A DNA stretch of 64,000 bases, taken from Purshia tridentata (lineage: Eukaryota > Streptophyta > Magnoliopsida > Rosales > Rosaceae). Location of the stretch: the NCBI GenBank assembly GCA_003254885.1, contig QANT01007288.1:1-64000 (forward strand), in the 5' to 3' direction. The notes beneath the pieces were generated by a model. That model was not told the DNA's origin and made no database searches. It saw nothing but the letters and a program-made list of their open reading frames with translations. Positions within the stretch are counted from its first letter, which is position 1. Each line of letters starts with the position of its first letter. The position numbers and the translations under genes were made by a program. Of the stretch, positions 48,601 through 59,981 are shown piece by piece.

Positions 48601-50025
48601 CTATTTGGAGCGCAACCCAGGGACATTCTTAAGCCCCATCTTGCCAAGAACCATCTTGGGAATGGCTGGAGGGCTGTCCAGCCCCATGCTTCGGCTAAAC
48701 TCATTAGCTAGCTCCACGAGCCTATGCTTATCGCGGCCGATATTCTTATTTGAATTGTAGTACCCAAGCCACGCTTGGTACGCTGCTTCTTTGTTCTTCA
48801 TCACCACTTGGGATAGTGCTCGTTCCACCTGTTAGATATATGCCAGCATTTTGTTACAAATTACAACCACATGCTTCAAGGAAAATGGAAAGAGAGAGAC
48901 CTGAAGAGAGAGGGAGAGAAACCTACCTTTTTCTTCGTATCTGGATCAACTGAAGGTAAAGGAGCCTTGGTTGTTGGCAAATCCTTAATGTTGGATAAGA
49001 AGAACTCCTCCCAAGGAGCCAGCAACAATATTCCTTTCCCTTCTTTGCCTTTACGACCGGTTCTACCAAGTCGATGTATATACTGTTGTCTATCAGCTGG
49101 CACACCCACCTGTGATTGCAACAAAAAGAGGGAGTTGCAAAAGCAGTAATGCTATGCTTAGCAGCTATGACAGTGAAGTTGCAAAAGCAGTAATGCTATA
49201 CTTTACACATCTTTATACCACAATTTCTTACTACCTCATGTGATAACTTATATGGAATTCATACATGGACACTAAAAAATGAAAATAAAAACCCAAAAAG
49301 AAAAATAAGAACCATATCCAGTAAAGTGATAAGACGTAAGGTGATATAAAAATGTAGTGAATAAAGCATTATTATTCGTAATATTGCATACAAAAAACAA
49401 TGGTGAATGAAAATGAATTCAGGTTTGCATAAGCTAAAATTGACACTATTACCTGTATGACTAAGGTAACATCTGGATAATCAACACCGCGTGCAGATAC
49501 ATCAGAAGTTACAAGTATAAGAGCCTTTGATTTCCGGAATTCATCAGAAACCCTGGTTCTATAGCTCTGTGGCTTTCTAGAATGGATCTCTCTGACATTC
49601 AAGTTCAGCTCACCAAGAAGGTCTGCCACCAGTCTTGTGACCATAGCAGTAGTGCAGAATACAAGAACCTATGCAAAATTGAAGATCATATATTTTAGAC
49701 AAGATTCCTAAATGGCAGTCAACAGTAACTGTTGACATCAATACCTCTCCAACATAAAATCCATGACTTTATTGAATCAATACCAATGCAAACACCAACC
49801 AAAACTTCTGGTGCATTAAGTCTAAGAGCTTGGGCTTTTTTGATAATACAGTACATACCTTATAGTCGACATCATCTGCAATATGATCTTTAAGAAGAGT
49901 ATATACTATGGAAAAATGCTTGTCCAATGGAGCAACCAAATGCGACTGTGTGACCTGAAACATCCATAAGTTTAGATTAGAAATACCAACAATACATATT
50001 AATGATTAAATTTTCATAATAAAAT

Positions 50026-50056
<31 letters not shown>

Positions 50057-52852
50057 CATATCATAAAAGAGACTACCTGGGTATGCGTCTCTTCACTGCC
50101 TTCTTGAACTGTGTTGATATATTCATGATCTCTTTTCAAAGCAATGTGACAGATTTGACGGACCTATAACCAGAAAAGACCTACTGTTCATACATAATGT
50201 ACATACATGTATATTTTTTTTTAATTCCAAAAAAACACATTACCAAAAAATTAAGTAGTGAAAGAAACCTCTTCTGGAACTGTGGCAGAAAACAACAGTG
50301 TCTGCCGTTGTTTTGGTACAGCTGATATAATCCTTTCAATATCTTTACGAAATCCCATATCCAGTAAATGATCAGCTTCATCAAGTACAAGGACTTTGAC
50401 ACCCATCAGCTTAGTTGCAAAACCTGAAGTATTCTCAATGTGATCTTTGAGCCTTCCAGGTGTAGCGACAAGAATCTGTAAGTTTTAAATGTGTCACATA
50501 GCATATAAATGTCCATTTAATTACGATGACATGGATTTTCATCTTTGTCATTATGACATTCCAGTGCTTTGTCAATGTCAAATGTTTGGCTAATGAAGTG
50601 AATAAAACAAGACAGTATAGAAAATGACAAAGTCCTCCAGAAATGATAAAAATCTTGCCTGGCATGGGTTTGCTTGCAAGCGTTTCTGTTCTAGAGCAAG
50701 TCTTGTACCTCCTATCACAACTTGAACACCAATAGAAGGATGATACTTCAACAATTTATTTGCTTCTGCAGCAGCTTGACTTGCCAGCTCTCGAGTTGGG
50801 CATATTACAAGTACAAGAATTGGGGTTCGCTTCTGATCACGGCTAAGAGGAGGTGATTTTACAACAACTTCAATTGATGGAAGCTGAAATTGAAAACATC
50901 AACATCAAGTATGATGAAAAATCCTCTGCAACTACATATATTGATAACACAAATGCAGCACCTTAAATAAATTAAAAGGAGCATGGAAATCCACACAATT
51001 CTTTCATCTTTTTTTTTTAAATATAAAATGAGGACATTCATTCACACAGAGTGACATAAATAAGGCTTCATAAACCTTAAATAAATTAAAAGGAGCATGG
51101 AAATCCACTCAATTCTTTCATCTTTTTTTTTTAAATATAACATGAGGACATTCATTCACACAGAGTGACATAAATAAGGCTTCATACCAAGAATGCCACA
51201 GTTTTTCCGGTCCCTGTTTTAGCCTTGGCCAGAACATCCTTGCCTAGAAAACATAAGTAATTAGAATAAGACTTTCATAATGGCAAATCAATCGAATATA
51301 TAAAGGGAAAAAAAAAGAAAAGAAAAAAAAAGCAGACATACTTAAGAGAACACAAGTTATCTTATTTAAGGTCCTTGCGATTAAACAATGGAATTGATGG
51401 TTATTGGGGGTTTTAAAGCAGTCCTCTCGAAGATCCATTGTTCAAAGCAAGATGGCATCACTTATCCTAAAGGTCGTCAATTGTTTTGTAGAGAAACAAA
51501 CCTTTGAGTATTACAGGAAGTGTAGCCTCTTGTACAATAGTCATCTTTTCATATCCTGCATCCTTGATACCTTTCAAGGACAGCGGAGAGACCGAACATT
51601 GATCAAATCTGCAAACATTCAAAACACGTTAAAGCAAGCAACTTGTCAGCAAACCCGTTATAGAAATGTGGATTTTAACATACCTAGTCTCACTCAGATA
51701 AGAGTCGTCAGAGTTTCCAGTTGAACTTCTTGGCAAAACCTTTTCGCTCACTTCGTTGTCCGAACCAAACAAAGAATTTGCACTTTTTTGTTTTAATGAT
51801 GCATAACCATCATCATCAGAAGCAGCAGTATCACTCTCGTCCTCACTAAGCAAATCCTCAATGCCAACATCAAACTCATTGTCCTCCTCCTCATCAGAAT
51901 CATCCACTACGCCCAATGCTTTACTCGAATCTCTTCCGCGGTTCCTTAAACCCTCATCACCTTGGCTACGTTTATACCCCGAATCCAAATCTCTCCTACC
52001 TCTGTTCCTACTCAAAGAATTAGCTTTCAAATTTGAAGTTGTATTCGAATGCTCACGATTATTTCTGCGCGGAAACAATTCATCTCCCTTATCATCATCA
52101 CTCTGAAATTTGTTACCGACTGGCTTATACACCCGTGGGTTTTTTGAAAAAGATTGATTTGGAGTTGAAAATCTTTGCCTACTCGACTCACCAAACTTGT
52201 CATTTGAAATCGAACTCCCGCGATTGTTTCTGGGTGGAAATGATCTCTTTTCCTTATCATCATCATCCTCGAATCTGTTACCCAACCGCTTACTCATCGG
52301 TGAATTTCCCGAAAATGACTGAGTTGGGCTCCGAAATCCTCCCCTTTTCGACTCACCAAACTCGGACGACCCACTATCTCTTCTGCTCCTCTTCACAGGA
52401 TACGACTCTCTATCACTACCCCTATCTCTAACCTTACTTCTACGACCGTCCAATTCTTGCTCACCACCAACTCGGCCACGTGACGAGTCGCTCCTCAAAT
52501 CGCTGACCCAGTCACTGAGTTCAGCCTCGTCATCAATCAGGCTCTTGGAGCCCCCACCAACCGCCCTTTTCTCAAACCCACGTGAAAACTCACCCGACCC
52601 GGTCCTGGAGGTACGGAAGGCCCGAGTCGAGAATGTCCGATCAGTCTGCAGGGAACGACGAAATCCTAACCCTGAGTACCTGAGCCTCAAGGGGAAGACC
52701 CGAGACAAAATGGGTACGGCCCGAGAGGACGAAATGGAGGGTCCGAATTTCATGGCGGGGAAACGAGTCACCGGATAAGAAAGGTTGAGGAGGCGGAGTT
52801 GGGGCAAGAGCCTAACGGGCATAAGGGTAGTCGAAAGTGACGTCGTTTTCAT
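48601..52852 (-). CDS. DEAD-box ATP-dependent RNA helicase, RH26/RH31 group
   Basis: Ten exons on the minus strand: 52852-51684, 51608-51502, 51243-51188, 50883-50659, 50475-50269, 50163-50077, 49954-49859, 49668-49453, 49109-48927, 48828-48601 (2574 nt, 857 aa). All helicase motifs are present in order: Q motif (FDQCSVSPLSLKGI ... TIVQEATLPVIL), I AKAKTGTGKT, Ia CPTRELASQ, Ib TPGRL, II DEAD, III SAT, IV VFCTT, V around TSDVSARGVDYP, VI HRLGRTGR. The long N-terminus begins with an Arg/Ser-rich probable organelle-targeting peptide and a charged low-complexity region containing two copies of a roughly 47-residue repeat. The C-terminus ends KMGLKNVPGLRSK as in this group. Length favours RH26 (about 850 aa) over the shorter RH31. 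The ATG at 52850-52852 is the first in frame. The intron after the TPGRL-preceding exon begins GC (CAG then GCAAGA). Likely role: unwinding organellar RNA; not demonstrated. Confidence 0.92.
50961..51186 (-). repeat. 114-bp tandem duplication filling a helicase intron
   Basis: Two almost identical copies starting CCTTAAATAAATTAAAAGG at 50961 and 51075, making up most of the 304-bp intron 50884-51187. The duplicated block reaches to within a base or two of the donor at 51187, so a slightly altered copy of the donor-proximal sequence sits inside the intron. Confidence 0.9.
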
Positions 52853-53950
52853 GGAGGTCTCTGTGGTGGAGAGGTGCAAGCTAGTCCCCGAAATGGGGAT
52901 TTAGGGTTTAAGGGTTTTGCAAAAATGCATGTTATAGTTTTATAGTAATGGATAGGGGTTTAAGCTCCAACCCAGAACGACAAAGCGTTTTACCATCTAC
53001 GGTCTACTGACGACCAGCACAGCATCTAATCCAGTTTTTATTTTTAGGGCTTGGCCCATTGGGTCGTTGGCTTACAATGTCCATTGTTTTGGGCCCAATT
53101 CAAAAAATCACCATTTCTTTGCTGCCAGCTCACGAAGCATTACACCCCATCAAATTCGTCAAGCCAGAGATACCAAGACAAACTCTTAAACTTTTGTGTC
53201 CTCATTGATGTAACAATATTTTAGAGTGTTCATGTTAGATTGTTCCAAATTCAAGTGTCATGGACCAAAATTTCAGAAAGTTTTAATGAGTTTATTATTG
53301 TTTACCAAACAACTAGAAATGGAGTTGAATGTATAGTACGTAATTGCAAGTAGTGTAGAAATACTAGTCAGTCATTTAGAGTCATTTTTTATGTCACAAC
53401 AAGTACAACCATTAATACAATTCATGCATGGTTAGTGCATGGTTGAAGAGGATATGTGAAAGAAGAAAGAGCATAGACAAAAGTTGCAAATGTGTGTGAA
53501 GAAGAAAGGTGGTGAAGATGATATGAACTGGTCCTTCACCACCAATAATTTCTTAATAGGTTTGAACAACCTATGGGGACCCCTACTATGGGCACATACA
53601 AATTAACTACACACCAATTCATTGACAAGGTGGTTCAAGGTTGTTGCCCACTATAATATTAGATTTCGACCTCATATATGTCAGTTCAAAATATGAATTA
53701 TGAGTTGTACTAATCTGTCTCCTCAACTTTATCTTTGATGTCAATATGCCACTTCTGTTTGTAAATTTTGTCTAAAAGTGATTGCATGTCACGCACATGA
53801 TCAGTTTTTTATGCATAAATTTATCATTCTACTTGTAATACAATAACATAGAAGTCAAACCATTTTACACTCGTGATTTTTGTTTTGGACAAAAAATGTA
53901 ATTGCACTAACTAAAGGGCAAATTGATACAATTCATAATATGCATTCTCA
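52853..53950. other. Intergenic: helicase promoter side
   Basis: Upstream (minus sense) of the helicase start. No ORF or RNA gene was recognised in either strand. Confidence 0.5.
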
Positions 53951-53956
53951 ATTGGA

Positions 53957-54103
53957 AAAATTATTATGTATAATCGACACACTATCATGTAGTGTAATCA
54001 ATTTATGTGATATAATATGAGTAAATTTTATTAATATTATACACTACAAGTATAAATATGCCGTCTAACAGTATCGAATATGCCTAATAATTTCTCTCTA
54101 AAT
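53957..54103. mobile_element. Small AT-rich MITE-like element
   Basis: Imperfect inverted ends AAATTATTATGTATAATCGA (left) and the complement of GAATATGCCTAATAATTT (right), about 147 bp, with the motif CATGTAGTGTAATCAATTTA inside. Related fragments recur near 22110-22300, 45475-45600 and 63845-63960. The target duplication is not clear and the family is not named. Confidence 0.5.
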
Positions 54104-54494
54104 TGGCACATAAGTCAAAGTTTAAATAATTTTCAAAAACTTTTTCCTAATATGAATTTACAGTATTTGCCTTCAACATGATAACACAGAAAGATTTAAA
54201 ATATGATGTTGATATTCATGTAAGAATAATATTATGGAGAACAATAATGATAACCAACAAGTGTCTGATGCACAACAACTCATTGAAGCGGAAAATAGCC
54301 GTAAAAACGATTGCGTTTAACGCTACTCATCATAACACTAACTAAACGTTTTGGCCAATAATTGACGTGTCATCCTCTTAGATTTTGCTTTTTGAAGGGG
54401 TTATAAAAGGAGTGGGACAAAAGAAAAGAAAGGCAATTTTCTACTTTCCTTCACAGCATCATTCTCAAAGTTTACGCTTTCAAATGTAAAATTT

Positions 54495-54872
54495 ATATAG
54501 CATATGCTTACTTTCTTTTTTGTTTTTTGTTTTCCAAGCTATTTCTTCATAATCTGTCTCATTCTAAATCTTATTGATTGCAACAATAAAACATTATCAT
54601 ATAATTAAAATACCAAGTAGAAAAAAAGTAAAATAATTAATCTACCATACCAGTTGAAATGTAAGTAAACTTAGAAATAATTGATATAGCATATGCTTAC
54701 TTTCTTTTTTTGTTTTTTTTTTTTCCGAGCTATTTCTTCATAATCTGTCTCATTCTAAATCTTATTGATTGCAACAATAATACATTATCATATAATTAAA
54801 ATACCAAGTAGAAAAAAAGTAAAATAATTAATCTACCACACCAGTTGAAATGTAAGTAAACTTAGAAATAAT
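54495..54872. repeat. 189-bp tandem duplication
   Basis: Two copies starting ATATAGCATATGCTTACTTT at 54495 and 54684 and running through AGCTATTTCTTCATAATCTG to AAACTTAGAAATAATTG. They differ mainly in a T-run length and a few bases, so the duplication is recent. No gene is affected. Confidence 0.92.
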
Positions 54873-57800
54873 TGTGGCCATACAAATTTATGATTATGAC
54901 TATAAGTAGGACTAGGAATGGGAGAATAGACCTGTTTTTCTGTGGCTTAAATTTGGTGGGTAAATATATGGAGTTGCTATTAGCTGGTCGGCCATATAGA
55001 AATGTTGGCTTTTTGTAACTTGAGGTTCTCTTTGATTGTTGTCTTCATTATATCACCATGCTATTGTTGTTGCTGTCTTTGATGAGATGTGATCATGAAA
55101 GTGATCTTAAAGGGAAGACAAAGATCAGAATTTACTCGAGCAAGCTGATTTGGAAGTACCAAAATCATCATTCCAAGGATCACATGGTTCTAGATTCAAA
55201 TTAAATGCCATGTACATGCTAGACTAGTGTCCAACATCTCATCCTTTAAAGTTTGACAAACCCTATTCTCTAAAGAAGAAAACAAAAACCCCCAATAAAA
55301 ATTTTCAATTTAAAAACATTTTAAGGGTTGAGTTGAACCTTATCACATATCTTTTTCTTGGGTTTTTTTTTTTAATGGGGTTTTGGTTTGTCAAACTTTG
55401 AAGGATGACATTTGAAAATTTGAAAAAGATATATCTTCTTCAATTTTCAACTTAAATCAAATTAACATGTCCATTAGTTTAGTCAATAGAAAGGCTAATT
55501 TAGAAAAGTAATATAGCAAATGCACCTCTAGTCTCAATAGTTTGGCATCGATTTAATTTATGTCCCTATCATTTTATTTCAACACATTTACCTTTTTCAA
55601 GTATTGATAATTTCAATTTCTCCCAAATTAACATTTCTATAAGTTCGAAAACTGAAAAAATAAAACATTTCCATAAATTTGGTAGCCATAAAACTTAATA
55701 ATATTTTAAAATAAGTTAAAAACTGTGATTTTACTTTTACATATCAAAATAACATGAAAATAGGTGAAGTAACACATCACATTCTCACGACTTATATAAT
55801 AATAACTAATATGATTATCGTTATGACACCACCATATGGTGATACATGACAACCACCAGATTTAGAGTTAGGGTTAGATATTAAAGTGATATAATGCGGT
55901 TAGAATGTCTTAGAAGTTGTGGTTGTTAGTTTTTTTTTTTTTTTAATCTCTAAATATGAAAAAAGAGAAATAAATGAAGAATTGTTTAGGGCATATACAC
56001 CAAAAGGTTGGGTTTCTATTTTGGGATTTGGGATATCCTAAATCTTACATATCACCAAAGTCTTTCTTAAACCACCATATAATATGTCATATAGTTCATC
56101 TAACTATGAGATCCCATGATTTTGCAAAGTGGTCCTGTGACTGTCCCATGTGAAGAATAATATCTAGGAGATCAATTTATAAATTACAATGAAAAATCAG
56201 CTTGATGGGCTACCTATGAGATTTTTCCATGGTTGGACCTGGACCACATTGATATGATAGTGCCCCAAACTACATTTTTTCTAAAAAAGTAATTAAATAA
56301 TTATATGATAATAATTATGCACCATGCTGTGTAACAGTGTAGGTCATCGACACGTGTGAAATATAACATATCAACAACTTGGATAGCATTGCAGCACTCT
56401 TGTCATTTTGTTATATGGTCTTAGTTATTAAAATAGGTCAAATACAAACAGCGAACCCCATAAATTTACTTCTCTTACATTATTGCCTTTTCAAGAAAAC
56501 TCAGAGGTTATTTTTTATGATTTGCTGTGTTTTATAATAATACTAAACAGTAATTCTAAAAATATGAAACGACATCGTTTTGAAAATAAATGACTAAATT
56601 AAAGAATTATCTATTTTCTTTAAAGCGATTTTAAAATGATGAGTTAACAGGAGTATTACAGGACTACTCAATAATTTGGCAACTTTTTACTTCTTGTGTT
56701 GTGCCTTTGTTTCGGCAATGTAGTCTTGTTTTATATTCTTTTTGGCACGTACGTGGATTATCTTTAAAAAAAAAAAGAATAACCTTTTATAAATAAAAAA
56801 ACAATTCAATTATAACTGCATAGTATTTGATTTGAAAATATAAAGAAAAAGGAAGAGTTTGCTATTCTTATAGACTTACGTTGTTCTACCTACTAAAGTA
56901 AATACTGATATATTGTTTTTAATGATTTTCAAAGAGCCTTTTTTGTTTGTATTAATATTATTAGACTATCGGCATGCAAGCTAACGCACCTGCAAATAAA
57001 ATTTTTTAATTATAAATTTTTTTAATTATCTAGTATTATAACTTTTTAGTTAATTATTTTTAAAAAATTTAAAAACTTTATAGCTCCTCACTTTCTTCAC
57101 CTAATGAGGTGGTAGGGTATTTTTGTTTTTATTTTTTAATTTTTTTAATGGCTCAATTTTATATTTTTACTTATAATTTTATTAGGTTAATTTAATTTAA
57201 CTCTTTTATCTAGTCAAGGGTTATTTGAAAAAACTATAATTTAGTAATATTTGTAACACTAAATCTTTTTCTTGACTTTATTATATTAAAGATTAAAGAT
57301 TAAAGATACAGTTAATTATACTCTGCACTTGTTATAAATGCAAAAATTTTGCAGTGCAGTTAATTGCACTTATATATCATTTTAAAAAAACTTAAAATTT
57401 TAAATCAAAAGAAAAAAATATGTTAAAACATATTAAATTATTTCTAAAAAAGAAATACACACAAATAAGATCCAAAAAATAATGATTTATCACAAACATG
57501 TAAAAAATAGGAAAAATGCGTAGATAATATTGTATAAAATAACGTCAACATACGTTGATAACTTGATATCATGAAAAAGTTGAAGCATCCACCCAAATGG
57601 CAACAAGTGGCTTCTCTTTTCTAATGAAGGATATCTATCAAAACTTTAGATCATTTTAATTTTTAAATTTCCATTTTGCTATTTTTTAGCCATTTATTAT
57701 GTACTATACTTAACATGAAAAGACAATCTCCAACGTCTTTTGTCAAAACTATACCATGTTAAAATAATAATAATAATAAATTGAATACAGTAAAAAAAGA

Positions 57801-58402
57801 AATATTTTACTCGTCTCATTATCACTATCATTTACGGTGAGCAAAATAGCATTTATAAGAAAAGGTGTTTCTAAGAGCCAAAATAGAAGGCTTTTTAGAT
57901 AAAGCAGCTCACACGATCATATTTTAATAAGTTGAGCGTGCAGTGTTTTTGTTTAGTGTAATTTTAAATGATTTTAGTACGGCTAAGTTAAATTATTGAA
58001 CTCTTGGCAAAAAAAAAAGGGTAAATATGTATATATATCAAACAAATAAGAGCTGTTTTGTAATCCTAATAAAATGGTAGACATTTTTATCATTTACATT
58101 TACTGATAAAAAAACCTATACAAAAATTGGGGAAAGCAAAGAGAGCTCTCGTGAAGCCGCGAGTGAAGACAAGGGCCTGCATGGCTACATCACAGAGGCC
58201 TCGTGAGTGGTGCCCCATTACGTGGCTCTATTTAATTTGCAATTAAAAAATCCGTACACTTACTACAATAGAAGCCGTATATATTGAGATATTATTCTTT
58301 AAAATTATTTTAAGTTTGAAATATTTCCCTTTCAAGAAAGTTTAACTTCCTCCGTTTCTCGCATTCCCTAAACAAAAATATGAAAATAGAAACTGTAAAT
58401 TG
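54873..58402. other. Long AT-rich intergenic region
   Basis: About 3.5 kb with no supported gene on either strand. Many A/T runs and a (TAA)n-like stretch near 57765. No paired terminal repeats were noticed. Confidence 0.5.
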
Positions 58403-58410
58403 TATAAAAG
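58403..58410 (+). promoter_or_regulatory. Candidate TATA box of the A_thal_3526-family gene
   Basis: TATAAAAG in the context AATTGTATAAAAGCC, followed about 40-90 bases downstream by a CT-rich (Y-patch-like) stretch (58452-58500) typical of plant transcription starts. A leader exon would run to about 58839 (GTTG then GTAAGG), followed by a leader intron of about 1 kb ending before the ATG at 59982. Confidence 0.5.
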
Positions 58411-59981
58411 CCAAATCCAGAACACCATCCCCAGTCCCAATTCGGTGTGATTTTTTCTCTCTCCTTCTCTCTTTCTTCCTCTCTCTGCCCTTCACTCTCT
58501 GCTTCCAATAATGTCATAACAACCTTTCAACTCCTTCTTCCTCCTGTCTTTTGCTGTAAATATCATGTCAGGACCTCCACAAATATTTCTCTTCACCTTA
58601 AGCAGTGCTTGAACTGAAAGTACAGCTATAGTCTGTAATTTGAGCTCCCCAAACGTCTTTCTTTGAAATCGTTGAAGCTTTTTCTTTCTGGTAGAGACTG
58701 GTCCCTGTTCTCATCAGCTTGAAAGAGGAACTGGGGTTTCTTAATTCGTCGACATAAAGTGTGTTTGTTCCGTTTTCTTGGAGATTTAGAAAGTTAGAAA
58801 CTGGGTCTTGGCCAATAAAGAAAGTAAGAAACTGGGTTGGTAAGGAAACATGTGCTGGATGGATCTTCACCTTTTTTTGATCTTATTAATTTGCTTTGTT
58901 CTCTTTCTCTTTCTTTGTTTCATCTAGAAGTATTAAATTTACTTTTTTCTGTAGCTATTTATTAGTTACTCAAATTAGTTTATTTTAATGGTTTAGCTTT
59001 ATGTAATGTGTAAAGTAGCAAAGTTATGTACTTGACTGAGATCTGATTGAAATTACTTATGTTCCTAAATTCTTTGTTTGCTAAGACTTACAAGTCTGCA
59101 CATTTTTTTTTATAGTAATTTGTTCCTCAGTTGTTTAGGGTCTTAAGCATTCTTACAAAATATTCAACTCTTACCATTTTATGGTTACTAGTTTTGTTTG
59201 TTTCCAGAGATAGTATAGCAAAGGGAGACTATTTTTCAAGTAAAGTTCTCTTTTGTTGTTCTAGAAACTAAATCTCCTAATATTTTGGAATAGAATTTGG
59301 TGTTGTTAGTGTCATTGAAACGATGAAGCTACTTAAGCATCTATGGTTGTTAGTGGGATAATAACTCCTCCTATAATTGTGGTAAATTTTATATCCTGGT
59401 TGAGAAATGAGTGTTTCTTGGCAACTATTATTAATGTAGTAGTTGGAATCTTCATTGCTTTTTTCAAATTTGTGCTTTCAATGGAATGTGGTGAAAATTT
59501 GGAATATTAGTCTCTACCATATGTAGCCTAGATTTCAACTGTCTACATAACTTGGTTTAAGCATATGATTGTTTCTCTATCTGATTTGTTGTATGTGCTT
59601 GTTGTTGCGTATGTGCTATAGCTCATATTGGACAAGTTTCATCCATGGTAGATAAAATTCCCGTAGAAATTTATAATCTATATGCTTCAAATTTGGAAGA
59701 AGTATTATAAGTATTATTTTACTTATAGAAGAGATCTTAATTCTGTGTGTCAAACTTTAATGATTGATTTGTGTTTTCACTGTGAAGTGTTCAAGACTTG
59801 ACTCAAGTATTTATGAGATTTAGCTTATGATTTTTTTCATTGATCTTCCATTCCAGGTAAAAACTGCCTTTCATAATTTGTTAATATATGTGCAAATATA
59901 TTGATCTTAGCAAACACGAACTTTGCTTGGAGGATACTGGAGCCATACTAAAGAGATGTGGTCCATCTACAATCAGCTGAA

